Notes: generated by a model from the letters alone, not told the origin. Numbered from the stretch's first letter, positions 8,985-19,804 are shown. The stretch: 34,221 nt of DNA from Sulfuritalea hydrogenivorans sk43H (GCA_945870205.1 CAMBRI010000019.1:1-34221), one strand, 5' to 3'. Numbers and translations are program-made.

Positions 8985-9584
8985 ATGGGAGATCGTGAAG
9001 CAGACCGAATATTGGTCGAGCGGGTGCAGCTTGGGGACAAGCAGGCTTTCGGCCTGCTCGTGTCCAAATACCAGCGCAAGCTGGCGCGTCTGATTTCACG
9101 CATGGTGCGTGATTCGGCCGAAGTGGAGGATATTGTTCAGGACAGTTTCATTCGAGCCTATCGTGCCTTGCCGGGCTTTCGCAATGACAGTGCTTTTTAT
9201 ACATGGTTGTACCGGATCGGTGTCAATACGGCCAAGAACTGGCTGATGACTCATGGCCGGCGTGCTTCGGCGACCACGGGAGTGGATAGTGAAGAGGCCG
9301 AAAGCTACGACGATGCAGACTCGCTGCGCGACAACGACACCCCGGAGAGGCTGTTGATGACCAAGCAGATTGGCCAAACGGTTAACGCGGCGATGGAGGA
9401 TTTGCCAGAGGAGTTGCGCACCGCGATTACGCTGCGCGAAATCGAAGGCTTGTCGTATGAGGAAATTGCACAGGTGATGGATTGCCCGATCGGTACGGTA
9501 CGTTCCAGAATTTTTCGCGCACGCGACGCGATTTCGGCGAAATTGAGGCCCTTGCTCGATGCGGCCCCGGACAAGAGATGGTGA
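8985..9584 (+). CDS. rpoE: RNA polymerase sigma factor RpoE (ECF, AlgU-type)
   Basis: A 199-residue ECF sigma factor that directs the envelope-stress response. Region 2 (about 25-95) has DIVQDSFIRAYRALPGFRNDSAF and TWLYRIGVNTAKNW. Region 4 (about 135-190) has LPEELRTAITLREIEGLSYEEIAQVM and CPIGTVRSRIFRARDAI, both typical of the RpoE/AlgU group. The gene order rpoE-rseA-rseB-rseC-mucD confirms the identity. The anti-sigma gene starts four bases after its stop. Ribosome-binding sequence upstream is weak. Confidence 0.95.
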   Translation: MGDREADRILVERVQLGDKQAFGLLVSKYQRKLARLISRMVRDSAEVEDIVQDSFIRAYRALPGFRNDSAFYTWLYRIGVNTAKNWLMTHGRRASATTGVDSEEAESYDDADSLRDNDTPERLLMTKQIGQTVNAAMEDLPEELRTAITLREIEGLSYEEIAQVMDCPIGTVRSRIFRARDAISAKLRPLLDAAPDKRW

Positions 9585-9588
9585 TGAC

Positions 9589-10092
9589 ATGAAGACACGG
9601 ATTTCGGCCCTGATGGACGGCGAACTCGAAGACCACGAGGTCGGCGAGACCTTGCGCGCACTGCGCGGCACGGATGGGTTGCGCAGCCAGTGGTGCGATT
9701 GCCATCTGATCGGCGCTGCGCTGCGCGGCGAACGCGGGCTCGACCTCGATGTGACGGCGCGCGTAATGTCGGCGCTTGAACTGGAGCCGACGGTGATGGC
9801 GCCGGCGGTGCGGCGCACGCTTGACTGGCAGCGGCCGGCGCTGGCCTTGGCCGCATCGGTTGCCGGCGTTGCCCTGGTGGCCTGGTTGGCACTGGCACCC
9901 GGGGTTGACGGCATCCCGGCGGGGACGGCCGGACTTGCTGCCGCGAAGCCAGGCCCGGTGCTGGCGCAATCGCAATCGACGCCGCGGCTGCAGGAATATC
10001 TGGTCGCGCATCAGGCCTATGCCCCGGCTGGCGCCATGGTCGGCGGTGCGCGCAACATTCGTACCGTGGCTGCGTCGGGTGAGGGCCGCTGA
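9589..10092 (+). CDS. rseA: Anti-sigma-E factor RseA (MucA-like)
   Basis: A 167-residue single-pass inner-membrane protein that holds RpoE inactive until regulated proteolysis. The cytoplasmic N-terminus has the RseA family pattern (ISALMDGELEDHE, then LRSQWCDCHLIGAALRGE). One membrane segment lies at about 83-103 (ALALAASVAGVALVAWLAL). The periplasmic C-terminus has LQEYLVAHQAYAPAGAMVGGARNIRTVA, a segment common in betaproteobacterial RseA proteins. The ATG at 9589 was preferred to the upstream in-frame start because homology begins at MKTRISALMDGE. The TGA overlaps the rseB ATG by one base. Confidence 0.9.
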   Translation: MKTRISALMDGELEDHEVGETLRALRGTDGLRSQWCDCHLIGAALRGERGLDLDVTARVMSALELEPTVMAPAVRRTLDWQRPALALAASVAGVALVAWLALAPGVDGIPAGTAGLAAAKPGPVLAQSQSTPRLQEYLVAHQAYAPAGAMVGGARNIRTVAASGEGR

Positions 10093-11063
10093 TGATAGTG
10101 GTGCGCACCTCGCTGTTCGCATTGTCCGCCGTTCTGCTGGCGCAGCTGCTGGCGTCCCCGCCTGCAGCAGCCGACGAGGGCTTGGTGCTGCTGCAGCGCA
10201 TTGCGGAAGGCTCGCGGCAATTGACCTACAGCGGCACCTTTGTCTATCGCAGCGGAGGAAAGGTGGATACCTCGCGGATTGCGCATTCGTTGCGGGATGG
10301 CATCGAAGTCGAGCGCATCGAGGCCCTCGATGGCAGCCCGCGCGAGGTAGTGCGCGCTGGCAGTGAGGTCAAATGTTTTTTCCCCGATGAAAAACTGGTC
10401 ATCATCGAAAATCGTTCGAGCCAGCGTGGATTCCCGTCGCTGCTTCCAGCCGGCCTTGGCAGTTTGCCCGAACACTATTCGATCCGCAGCGGCGGGCAGG
10501 GTCGGGTCGCCGGCGTCAAGAGCCGAGCCGTGCTCCTGGCGGCACGTGACGATTTGCGCTATGGCCACGAGTTCTGGATGGATGTAGCCAGTGGCCTGTT
10601 GCTGAAGGCCAATCTGGTCGGCCAAAAAGGCGAGACGCTGGAGTCCTTTGCCTTCACCCAGGTCAAAATCGGTGGGTCGCTTGAGCAGGGGGCGCTGAAG
10701 CCGCGTTTCGACGATGAGCACGTGCGGGTGCAGCAGGTGCGTGCGACCGAAGTGAAGCCGGACGACGTGGGCTGGATTTTTCGTACCCAGTTGCCCGGTT
10801 TTCGCAAAGTCGCGGCCATGAAGCGACAGATGGCCCCTGAAAATCCGGAGAGCCTGCACGTGGTGTTTTCCGACGGCCTGGCCTCGATCTCGGTATTCAT
10901 CGAGCCCGGCGCGGCTGCCGGGGAAACGGAGGCAGAGACTTCATTTGGTCCGGTGAATGTATATCGACGCCAACTGGGCGACCATCGACTGGTGGTGATG
11001 GGTGAGGTGCCTGCGCTTGCTGTCAGGCGTCTTGGCGACGGCATCGAGCGGAGGCGCAAATGA
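10092..11063 (+). CDS. rseB: Sigma-E regulatory protein RseB (MucB-like)
   Basis: A 323-residue periplasmic protein that binds RseA and protects it from cleavage until it senses mislocalised lipid or LPS. It has an N-terminal signal peptide (hydrophobic segment about 5-25 ending AAADE), the YSGTFVYRSGG strand near the start of the LolA-like domain, and a C-terminal MucB/RseB domain with GWIFRTQLPGF. The LVVMGEVPALAVRRLGDGIE end is the family C-terminus. It overlaps both neighbours (TGATG with rseA, ATGA with rseC), which implies translational coupling. Confidence 0.93.
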   Translation: MIVVRTSLFALSAVLLAQLLASPPAAADEGLVLLQRIAEGSRQLTYSGTFVYRSGGKVDTSRIAHSLRDGIEVERIEALDGSPREVVRAGSEVKCFFPDEKLVIIENRSSQRGFPSLLPAGLGSLPEHYSIRSGGQGRVAGVKSRAVLLAARDDLRYGHEFWMDVASGLLLKANLVGQKGETLESFAFTQVKIGGSLEQGALKPRFDDEHVRVQQVRATEVKPDDVGWIFRTQLPGFRKVAAMKRQMAPENPESLHVVFSDGLASISVFIEPGAAAGETEAETSFGPVNVYRRQLGDHRLVVMGEVPALAVRRLGDGIERRRK

Positions 11064-11506
11064 GCCAGTGCGATGCCGTGGTCGTCGCCGCGACGGGTGG
11101 CGAGGTCTGGGTTGAGGTGCCGGCCCGCGCCGCGGCGTGTGGCAGTTGCAAGACCAGCGACGCCTGTCAGGACGGTCTGCTCGGTTTGAGCGCGGGGCCG
11201 CGCCGCTACCGGGTGGAAAACAGGATTGGAGCGCGGGTGGGTGACTGGGTTCAACTGACCGTGGCCGATGGCACGCTTTGGCGTGCTGCCTTGGCCTCCT
11301 ATGTGTTGCCGCTCTTGTTGACCATCACCGGCGCGGTGCTCGGGCAGTCTGCCGCAGGCGATGCGTGGGCAGTGGGTGGGGCCCTAGTCGGCCTCGGCTC
11401 TGGCGTTGCCCTGCTGCGTCGCAATGAAGTTCGTGCCGCACGTGACGGAAATCTGTTTTCGTTGCAAGTCCAAACCAGGGAAGTACGTTTCAAGGAACAA
11501 TCATGA
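11060..11506 (+). CDS. rseC: RseC/MucC-family membrane protein
   Basis: A 148-residue SoxR-reducing-system/RseC family protein. It has a Cys cluster at the N-terminal soluble part (C27, C30, C36, with C4 as an additional Cys), then two membrane segments at about 75-95 and 102-119, then a short charged tail. The Cys pattern is the one conserved in the family and may bind a redox group or metal. Its exact role in sigma-E control is not settled in the literature. Both ends overlap neighbouring genes by four bases. Confidence 0.88.
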   Translation: MSQCDAVVVAATGGEVWVEVPARAAACGSCKTSDACQDGLLGLSAGPRRYRVENRIGARVGDWVQLTVADGTLWRAALASYVLPLLLTITGAVLGQSAAGDAWAVGGALVGLGSGVALLRRNEVRAARDGNLFSLQVQTREVRFKEQS

Positions 11507-12939
11507 AGAAATTATTTGTTGTTTTTGCATTGGCATTTTCGTCGCTGCTTTCGCTGCAGACCCTGGCCCAGGCCCGTGATCTGCCGGACTTTACCGAACT
11601 GGTCGAAAAGCAGGGGGCGACGGTCGTCAATATCAGTACCACGCAGACGATCAAGGGGCGACGTGGCGGACCGCTGTCGCCCTTCGATGGCGACGAGTCG
11701 GCCCAGGAACTGCTCCGTCGCTTCTTCCCGGGACAGATCCCGAACCATCCGGGTGTGCCGCAGGAATTCAAGAACCGGTCGCTGGGTTCCGGCTTCATCA
11801 TCAGTGCCGACGGCCATGTGCTGACCAATGCTCATGTTGTCGAAGGTGCCGACGAGGTGCTGGTGAAACTCACCGACAAGCGCGAGTTCAAAGCCAAGGT
11901 ACTTGGCGCCGACAAGCGCACCGACGTCGCGCTGCTCAAGATCGAAGCGACAAATTTGCCTGTCGCCAAACTGGGTGATTCGGCCAGGCTCAAGGTCGGT
12001 GAGTGGGTGCTGGCGATCGGATCGCCCTTTGGTCTCGATAACACGGTGACCGCAGGCATTGTCAGCGCCAAGGGGCGTTCGCTGGCGCACGAGAATTTCG
12101 TGCCCTTCATCCAGACCGATGCGGCAATCAATCCGGGCAACTCTGGCGGCCCGCTGTTCAACATGAAAGGCGAGGTGATCGGCATCAATTCGCAGATCTA
12201 CTCGCGTTCCGGCGGCTCCATGGGCTTGTCCTTTGCGATTCCGATCGAAGTCGCGATCGACGTCCAGAACCAGCTGAAGACCAAGGGCAAAGTCAGTCGC
12301 GGCCGGCTCGGCATCGGCATCCAGGAAGTGAGCAAGGAACTGGCCGAGTCGTTCAACCTGGGCAAGTCGCAGGGTGCGCTGGTGGCTTCGGTCGAAAAAG
12401 GAACGGCGGCTGACAAAGCCGGGATCGAGGTGGGAGACATCATTCTCAAGTTCGATGGCAAGCCGGTGGCCGAATCGAGCGATTTGCCGCGCATGGTTGG
12501 ATCGACCCGACCGGGCAGCAAGGTGGTCGTGCAGATATGGCGCAAGGGTGCGAGCCGGGATCTTGCAGTCACCGTCGGCGAGATACCCGACGAAGACGGT
12601 GCCACGCGCACGGCCAAGAGCGGCAAGCCTGCCGAGCAGGGCCCTGCCAACCGACTGGGCCTGGTACTGGCCGTGCCGACAACGGATCAGAAACGTGCTT
12701 TGGGCATCCAGCACGGACTGATCGTCGAGGACGTCAGAAACGGTGGCAGCCGATCCGAACTGAGAACCGGCGACATCATCCTTTCCGTGATCGTCAAGGG
12801 CGCCCAGACCGACGTCAAGTCATTGTCCCAGTTCAACGATCTGCTGCAGAGTGCGGACAAGAACGCCACGATTACCTTGCTGGTGCGGCGAGGCGATTCG
12901 CAGACCTTCATCACCATCAAGGGCCAGTCTGAAAAATAA
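11503..12939 (+). CDS. mucD: Periplasmic serine protease MucD/DegP (HtrA family)
   Basis: A 478-residue Do-like protease/chaperone of the periplasm. The signal peptide (residues 1-24, cleavage after LAQA) is followed by a trypsin-like domain with catalytic triad H111 (TNAHVV), D141 (RTDVALLKI) and S214 (GNSGGPLF). Two PDZ domains follow: the first at about 265-360 (RGRLGIGIQEV, GTAADKAGIEVGDIILKFDG), the second at about 385-478 (LGLVLAV, ELRTGDIILSV). As the last large gene of the rpoE operon it would both relieve periplasmic misfolding and feed back on the sigma-E signal. MucD is the usual name in this operon arrangement. Confidence 0.95.
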   Translation: MKKLFVVFALAFSSLLSLQTLAQARDLPDFTELVEKQGATVVNISTTQTIKGRRGGPLSPFDGDESAQELLRRFFPGQIPNHPGVPQEFKNRSLGSGFIISADGHVLTNAHVVEGADEVLVKLTDKREFKAKVLGADKRTDVALLKIEATNLPVAKLGDSARLKVGEWVLAIGSPFGLDNTVTAGIVSAKGRSLAHENFVPFIQTDAAINPGNSGGPLFNMKGEVIGINSQIYSRSGGSMGLSFAIPIEVAIDVQNQLKTKGKVSRGRLGIGIQEVSKELAESFNLGKSQGALVASVEKGTAADKAGIEVGDIILKFDGKPVAESSDLPRMVGSTRPGSKVVVQIWRKGASRDLAVTVGEIPDEDGATRTAKSGKPAEQGPANRLGLVLAVPTTDQKRALGIQHGLIVEDVRNGGSRSELRTGDIILSVIVKGAQTDVKSLSQFNDLLQSADKNATITLLVRRGDSQTFITIKGQSEK

Positions 12940-12949
12940 GCCTCTGGAG

Positions 12950-13195
12950 TTGCGGCTGTTCAGCCGCGACTACTGCCATCTGTGTCACGACATGCTCGCT
13001 GCGCTGGAATCCCTGCGCAGCGGGCAGGGCGTGCCGCATTTCGACATCCAGGTGGTGGATGTCGATGCCGATCCCGCGCTTGAAGCGAAATACAATGAAC
13101 TGGTGCCGGTCCTGGTTGATGACGAGGGCCGCGAACTCTGTCACTACTTCCTCGATGCGGCGAAAGTACGTGAATATTTGGGTGCTTTAGGCTAA
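12950..13195 (+). CDS. Small glutaredoxin-like CxxC protein
   Basis: About 81 residues with a thioredoxin-fold start, LRLFSRDYCHLCHDM (CxxC at C9 and C12), and the cis-Pro strand ELVPVLVDDEGRELC. This is the DUF836/glutaredoxin-like family of small thiol-disulfide proteins. No ATG is available. TTG at 12950 is my best guess, and CTG at 12944 is also in frame; either way it starts within a few bases of the mucD stop. Its position at the end of the rpoE operon suggests a role in thiol balance during envelope stress, but nothing in the sequence shows its partner. An intrinsic terminator follows. Confidence 0.75.
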   Translation: MRLFSRDYCHLCHDMLAALESLRSGQGVPHFDIQVVDVDADPALEAKYNELVPVLVDDEGRELCHYFLDAAKVREYLGALG

Positions 13196-13222
13196 AATCC
13201 GCCCCTTGCTTTAATGCCTCCA

Positions 13223-13257
13223 AGGTGCTCAACGGCTTGAATGAGCGCCTTTTTTTA
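13223..13257 (+). terminator. Intrinsic terminator after the rpoE-mucD operon
   Basis: AGGTGCTC (13223-13230) pairs with GAGCGCCT (13243-13250) through one G-U pair, with a 12-base loop and seven Ts (13251-13257). It ends 8 bases before the lepA ATG. Confidence 0.8.
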
Positions 13258-13265
13258 TTGTCCCC

Positions 13266-15055
<1,790 letters not shown>

Positions 15056-15059
<4 letters not shown>

Positions 15060-15844
15060 ACTTTGCACTGATTCTGTTCATACTCGTCGTCGCCACCGGC
15101 GTGGTCTGGGCCTTCGACCACTTTTATGCGCGCAAGAAGCGTCCGGCAGACACGCCAGATCCCTGGTGGGTCGAGTACGGCGGCAGCTTCTTCCCGGTCA
15201 TTCTCGCGGTTTTCCTGCTGCGCTCCTTTCTGGTCGAACCCTTCAAGATTCCTTCCGGTTCGATGATCCCGACCCTGCTGGTGGGCGACTTCATCCTGGT
15301 AAACAAATACACCTATGGCGTGCGCCTGCCGGTGATCAACAAGAAGATCGTCGAGCTCGGTACTCCGCAGCGAGGGGACGTGGTGGTGTTCCGCTGGCCG
15401 GTCGATCCCAAGCTCGACTACATCAAGCGCGTGGTCGGTCTGCCGGGCGACAAGGTGGTCTATAGGAACAAGAAACTGAGCATCAATGGCCAGGAAATCG
15501 TCCAGAAGAAAACCGAGGACTACCTCGACCGTGACCGCCTGTTCTATACGCCCCGTTTTGTCGAGACCCTGAGCGGTGTGGACCATCAGATCCTGGTCGA
15601 AACCGAGGCACCTTCATTTGTGCAGCAGATCGTCCATTTTCCGCATGGCGAGAAATGTCACTACAATAGCGAGGGCGTCAGTTGCGAGGTGCCGGCCGGC
15701 CATTATTTCATGATGGGCGACAACCGCGACAATTCGCAGGACAGTCGTTTCTGGGGCTTCGTTCCTGAAGAGAATCTTGTTGGCAAGGCGTTCTTCATAT
15801 GGTTCAATTTTGGCGATCTGAAACGAATCGGCTCGTTTCATTAA
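15056..15844 (+). CDS. lepB: Signal peptidase I
   Basis: A 262-residue membrane protease that cleaves signal peptides of exported proteins. It has two N-terminal membrane segments (about 2-20 and 45-61), catalytic S69 in [10 protein letters not shown], general base K124 in [12 protein letters not shown], and box [15 protein letters not shown] near 222. The ATGA overlap with lepA is the same arrangement as in E. coli and implies coupling. It is followed by a 164-bp gap holding a terminator on the other strand. Confidence 0.95.
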
Positions 15845-15894
15845 CCTGAAATATGCGTTCGGAGCGACTGGTGCTGGTTGAGCAAAGCGATCTG

Positions 15895-15921
15895 AAAAAA
15901 AAGCCTCCCCGTGAGGGGAGG
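15895..15921 (-). terminator. Intrinsic terminator pointing leftward, between lepB and the DUF4845 gene
   Basis: On the minus strand CCTCCCC (15921-15915) pairs perfectly with GGGGAGG (15910-15904) around a 4-base loop and is followed by a C and eight Ts (15902-15895). No annotated minus-strand gene leads into it. Confidence 0.65.
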
Positions 15922-16008
15922 ATGGGAGGGGCGGGCCTTCAATTCGCCTTTCGCGTGTTTCATCATCGGCGGGTGACTCTCGCTGTAATGAAAGTTAGGA
16001 GGGGTAAC

Positions 16009-16365
16009 ATGAAACTTCAGCGCGGGCTCAGTCTGAACGCACTCATGCTCGGTGGTGCAGCACTCGGGATGTTGGCGTTGCTTGGCATGAAGGTCTTGCC
16101 GCCCTGGATGGAATACGGAAACCTGACCAAGGCGGTCAAGGGAACAGCGGCCGACAGCAGCCTCAAGGATGCCACGGTGGCGCAGGTGCGTGCCGCCTTT
16201 GGCCGGCGTGCCGACATGGACGATGTCAAGAGTGTTGCGCCGGCTGACCTCGATATCACCAAGGAAGGCGGTGAACTGGTGATCTCCTTCAAGTATGAGA
16301 AGAAGATACCCTTGTTCGGCAACGCCAGCATTGTTTTCGACTTCGAGGGCAGCAGCGCCAAATAA
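16009..16365 (+). CDS. DUF4845 membrane protein
   Basis: A 118-residue protein with one N-terminal membrane anchor (about 8-28) and a short periplasmic domain. This DUF4845 family gene sits between lepB and rnc in many beta- and gammaproteobacteria; its function is unknown. I start at the ATG at 16009 because of the very strong AGGAGGGG ribosome-binding site and because homology starts at the LQRGLSL segment before the anchor. The open frame extends 52 codons upstream through the reverse terminator without homology. The N-terminal sequence resembles a pilin-like type IV leader helix only loosely. The stop overlaps the rnc ATG by one base. Confidence 0.85.
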   Translation: MKLQRGLSLNALMLGGAALGMLALLGMKVLPPWMEYGNLTKAVKGTAADSSLKDATVAQVRAAFGRRADMDDVKSVAPADLDITKEGGELVISFKYEKKIPLFGNASIVFDFEGSSAK

Positions 16366-17033
16366 TGAAGTCGCAGCGCCTGGAGGCAGCACTCGGGCAC
16401 GGCTTCGGCCGTCCGGGCCTGCTGCGTCAGGCGCTTACCCATCGCAGTTTCGGTTCTCCGAATAATGAGCGTCTGGAGTTTCTCGGCGACTCGATTCTCA
16501 ACTGCGCCGTGGCCGCCTATCTGTACCAGAATTTCGCCGATCTCAAGGAAGGCGAACTTTCACGCCTGCGCGCCAGCCTGGTGCGCCAGGAAACCCTGGC
16601 CGAGATCGCCCAGCGCCTGAGTCTCGGCGATCTTCTCCAACTGGGGGAGGGCGAGTTGAAGAGCGGTGGCGCCCGGCGCCCATCCATCCTTGCCGATGCG
16701 CTCGAGGCCATCTTCGGCGCAATCTACGTCGATGCCGGCTTCGATGCAGCGCGCACCGTCATCGAGCGCCTGTATGGGCCGGCCATCGCCGGTATCGATC
16801 CCAATGCCAGCCGCAAGGATCCAAAAACGGCCCTGCAGGAAGTCCTGCAGGGCAGGCATCTGCCCTTGCCCCGCTACGGCCTGCTTGCCACGCACGGCGA
16901 GGCGCATGCCCAGCAATTCGAGATTGAATGCGTGATCGCCGAACTCGGCATCCGCAGCACGGGCACCGGCGGCAGTCGGCGCATTGCCGAACAACAAGCG
17001 GCGCAGCGTGCGCTGGCCGAGATAAGACCATGA
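16365..17033 (+). CDS. rnc: Ribonuclease III
   Basis: A 222-residue double-strand-specific endoribonuclease for rRNA and mRNA processing. The signature [11 protein letters not shown] (35-45) holds catalytic E38 and D42; D111 and E114 in the [15 protein letters not shown] segment complete the metal site. A dsRNA-binding domain follows (about 152-220, ending [17 protein letters not shown]). Length is close to that of the E. coli enzyme (226). The gene overlaps the DUF4845 gene (TAATG) and era (ATGA), so the rnc-era coupling known from E. coli is kept. Confidence 0.96.
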   Translation: MKSQRLEAALGHGFGRPGLLRQALTHRSFGSPNNERLEFLGDSILNCAVAAYLYQNFADLKEGELSRLRASLVRQETLAEIAQRLSLGDLLQLGEGELKSGGARRPSILADALEAIFGAIYVDAGFDAARTVIERLYGPAIAGIDPNASRKDPKTALQEVLQGRHLPLPRYGLLATHGEAHAQQFEIECVIAELGIRSTGTGGSRRIAEQQAAQRALAEIRP

Positions 17034-17917
17034 ATTCGACATTTCGTACCGGTTACCTCGCCGTCATCGGCCGCCCCAACGTCGGCAAATCGACGCTGAC
17101 CAATCGACTGGTCGGCGCCAAGGTCAGCATTACCTCGAAAAAGGCGCAGACCACGCGGCATCGCATTCACGGCGTGCTGACCACGGAGGTTGCCCAGTTC
17201 ATTTTCGTCGACACGCCCGGATTCCAGATGGCGCACAAGAATGCGCTTAATCGGCTGATGAACCGCAGCGTGACCTCGACCTTTGCCGATGTCGATGTGA
17301 TTCTGCTGGTGGTGGAAGCGGGACGCTGGGGCAATGGCGAGACCGAAATCGTCAAGATGCTTCCGGGGGACACGCCGGTCGTGTTGGTAATCAACAAGAT
17401 CGACCGTTTGGCCGACAAGCGCGAGTTGCTGCCCTTCATAGCCAAGGTTTCGGTGCTGCACGATTTCGCCGAACTGGTGCCCCTGTCGGCCGAGAAAGGT
17501 ATTGGCACCGATGAGTTGCTGACCACCGTCAGCCGCTACCTGCCCGAGGCACCGCCCGAATTCGATGCGGATGACATTACCGACCGCTCCGAGCGTTTCA
17601 TGGCGTCCGAAATCCTGCGCGAAAAGCTGTTCCGCAATCTGGGTGAAGAGCTGCCCTACGGCATCGCGGTCGAGATCGAGAAGTTCGAACAGGAGGGCGA
17701 GTTGCGGCGCATCCACGCCGCGGTGATCGTCGACAAGGCAGGGCACCGAGCCATCGTCATCGGCAAGGCCGGCGAGCGCCTGAAACGTATCTCCACCGAT
17801 GCGCGCAAGGAAATGGAAACCCTGTTTGGCGGCAAGGTCTGGCTCGAAACCTGGGTCAAGGTCAAGGGTGGCTGGGCCGACGACGAGCGGGCCCTCAAGT
17901 CACTCGGTTACGACTGA
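17030..17917 (+). CDS. era: GTPase Era
   Basis: A 295-residue GTPase that binds the 3' end of 16S rRNA and helps 30S assembly. G1 is GRPNVGKST (14-22), G3 DTPG (61-64), and G4 NKID near 122. The C-terminal KH domain has the [19 protein letters not shown] stretch and ends with [15 protein letters not shown]. The ATG at 17030 overlaps the rnc stop by four bases; an upstream in-frame extension inside rnc has no homology. recO follows after four bases. Confidence 0.96.
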   Translation: MNSTFRTGYLAVIGRPNVGKSTLTNRLVGAKVSITSKKAQTTRHRIHGVLTTEVAQFIFVDTPGFQMAHKNALNRLMNRSVTSTFADVDVILLVVEAGRWGNGETEIVKMLPGDTPVVLVINKIDRLADKRELLPFIAKVSVLHDFAELVPLSAEKGIGTDELLTTVSRYLPEAPPEFDADDITDRSERFMASEILREKLFRNLGEELPYGIAVEIEKFEQEGELRRIHAAVIVDKAGHRAIVIGKAGERLKRISTDARKEMETLFGGKVWLETWVKVKGGWADDERALKSLGYD

Positions 17918-17921
17918 TGCT

Positions 17922-18641
17922 GTGAGCAGCAAGCGTGTCGACGGGCAGGCGGCCTACGTCCTGCATCTGCATCCCTACAGCGAGACCAGCCTGGTGGTCG
18001 ACGTGTTCACTCGCGACCACGGCCGCGTGCCGCTCCTGGCGCGCGGGGCCCGGCGTCCCCGCTCCGCCATGCGCGGCATGCTAATGTCCTTCCAGCCGCT
18101 GGAGCTCGGCTGGTTCGGAGGCGGCGAGGTCAAGACGCTGGCCAAGGCCGAGTGGCTAGGCGGCATGCCCCTGCTGGGCGGTCGCTGCCTGCTGCTGGCT
18201 TACTACCTGAATGAACTTTTGCTGAAAATGCTGCCGCGTGAAGATGCCCACGGCGTGCTGTTCGACGCCTACGCGGCGGCCTTGCGCGCGCTGGCCGCCG
18301 GTGCGGCAGACGCGCCGGAGCTGCGTCGCTTTGAAAAGACCCTGCTGAAAGAGTTGGGCTATGGCTTGACACTTGATGTGGACATCGAGACCGGTCACGC
18401 CGTGGAGCCGCAGGGCACCTACACTTACCTGATCGAGCGTGGCCCTGTGGCACGATGCGCCGAGCACACAGAGGCCCCGGGTCTGTGTGGCAAAACCCTG
18501 CTCGACATGGTGGCGGACGATTATTCCGATCCGCGCACGCGACTCGAAAGCCGGCAACTGATGCGGCAATTGATCGCGCATCATATGGGCGGCAAACCGC
18601 TGCAGTCGCGGCGGGTTTTCATGGAGCTACAGGAGTTATGA
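17922..18641 (+). CDS. recO: DNA repair protein RecO
   Basis: A 239-residue protein that helps load RecA at gaps (RecFOR pathway). The N-terminal OB-fold begins QAAYVLHLHPYSETSLVVDVFTR, and the helical part has ELLLKMLPREDAHGVLFDAY. The last third carries LLKELGYGL and ends with the QSRRVFMELQEL typical of the family. I start at GTG 17922, which places MSSKRVDGQAAYVL at the family N-terminus and gives the usual length (E. coli 242). The longer open frame lies inside era. Two of the zinc-binding cysteines seen in some RecO proteins are absent (only C-type residues at CAEHTEAPGLC). Confidence 0.92.
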   Translation: MSSKRVDGQAAYVLHLHPYSETSLVVDVFTRDHGRVPLLARGARRPRSAMRGMLMSFQPLELGWFGGGEVKTLAKAEWLGGMPLLGGRCLLLAYYLNELLLKMLPREDAHGVLFDAYAAALRALAAGAADAPELRRFEKTLLKELGYGLTLDVDIETGHAVEPQGTYTYLIERGPVARCAEHTEAPGLCGKTLLDMVADDYSDPRTRLESRQLMRQLIAHHMGGKPLQSRRVFMELQEL

Positions 18642-18680
18642 GCATTCCCGATATCGCTTGGCCAGCCCTGCGGAGGCAGC

Positions 18681-19430
18681 ATGATTGAATTAGGCGTAAA
18701 CATCGACCACGTCGCAACGGTGCGCGAGGCAAGAAAAACCCATGAGCCCGATCCTGTCTGGGCGGCCGTCGAGGCCCATCTGGGCGGTGCCGATGGCATT
18801 ACCGTGCATCTGCGCGAGGATCGGCGCCACATTCAGGATCATGACGTGCGGCGTCTGCGCGAACTGACCCACATCAAGCTCAACCTTGAAATGGCCGCGA
18901 CCGACGAGATGGTCGGAATCGCCTCCGCGCTGAAGCCCGAGATGGCCATGCTGGTGCCCGAAGGTCGCCACGAGATCACTACCGAGGGCGGGCTCGATGT
19001 TGCCGGCCGGGAGGCTCGCCTGCGTGAGGTGGTGGCACGCCTGCGCGATGCGGGCATCGTCACCAGCGTTTTCATCGATGCTGAACTGCCGCAGGTGGAT
19101 GCGGCCGCCCGCATTGGCGTGCGCGTCTGTGAAATCCACACCGGGCCTTATGCACACGCCTTCTTCAACCAGGGCAGAGACAACGAAAGCCCGGCCGTGC
19201 TCACCGAACTGGAAAAGATCCGCCGCGCCGGCGCCGCGATCCGCGCCGCCGGCATGCGCTTCAACGCCGGCCACGCGCTGAACTACTTCAACGTCCAGCC
19301 GGTGGCAGCCCTGCCCGGCATTCGCGAACTCCACATCGGGCATGCCATCGTCAGTCGTGCCATCTTCGTCGGCATGCGCGAAGCCGTGGCCGAAATGAAG
19401 CGGCTGATGCGGGAAGCGCAGTGCCAGTGA
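18681..19430 (+). CDS. pdxJ: Pyridoxine 5'-phosphate synthase
   Basis: A 249-residue TIM-barrel enzyme that joins 3-amino-2-oxopropyl phosphate and deoxyxylulose phosphate to make pyridoxine 5'-phosphate, the last ring-forming step of vitamin B6 synthesis. It begins MIELGVNIDHVATVREAR and has GITVHLREDRRHI (about 39-51), catalytic E70 in LNLEMA, PEGRHEITTEGGLDV and the phosphate-binding NAGHALNYFNV. A GGAGG ribosome-binding site lies 4 bases upstream. It overlaps acpS by 10 bases, the same pdxJ-acpS order as in E. coli. Confidence 0.96.
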   Translation: MIELGVNIDHVATVREARKTHEPDPVWAAVEAHLGGADGITVHLREDRRHIQDHDVRRLRELTHIKLNLEMAATDEMVGIASALKPEMAMLVPEGRHEITTEGGLDVAGREARLREVVARLRDAGIVTSVFIDAELPQVDAAARIGVRVCEIHTGPYAHAFFNQGRDNESPAVLTELEKIRRAGAAIRAAGMRFNAGHALNYFNVQPVAALPGIRELHIGHAIVSRAIFVGMREAVAEMKRLMREAQCQ

Positions 19431-19804
19431 TATACGGGATCGGCACCGACATCGTCGCCGTCGCGCGCATGACCGAGTACTGGCATCGCCACGGCCAGCG
19501 CGGCCTGGAAAAGATGCTGGCCCCGGCCGAACGCGAGGCCTGCCGCACCAGCGCCGAGCCCGCGCGCTTCCTCGCCAAGCGTTTCGCCGCCAAGGAGGCG
19601 TTGGGCAAGGCGCTCGGCACCGGCGTGCGCGCCCCCGTGCTGCTGCCCTGCATTGCCGTCGAGCACGACGCACTCGGCAAGCCCTCGTTCAGCTATTCGC
19701 CCGAACTGGCCGCCCATCTCGCCGAGCGCGGCCTCACCGCCCAGCTATCCATCAGCGACGAGCGGGACTACGCCGTCGCCTTCGTCGTCCTGGAGAAACC
19801 ATGA
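19421..19804 (+). CDS. acpS: Holo-ACP synthase
   Basis: A 127-residue phosphopantetheinyl transferase that activates ACP (the acpP product encoded at 5260-5499). The metal-binding D10 in GIGTDIVAVARM and E59 in FAAKEALGKALGTG are in place, and the C-terminus LSISDERDYAVAFVVLE fits. It starts with GTG at 19421, inside pdxJ; a second GTG at 19427 is also possible. It ends with an ATGA overlap with nagZ. Confidence 0.95.
   Translation: MPVIYGIGTDIVAVARMTEYWHRHGQRGLEKMLAPAEREACRTSAEPARFLAKRFAAKEALGKALGTGVRAPVLLPCIAVEHDALGKPSFSYSPELAAHLAERGLTAQLSISDERDYAVAFVVLEKP

Noticed and set aside
15853-16008. 52-codon N-terminal extension of the DUF4845 protein
   Set aside because: A strong AGGAGGGG site directly before ATG 16009 and the family start there; the extension reads through a terminator stem.
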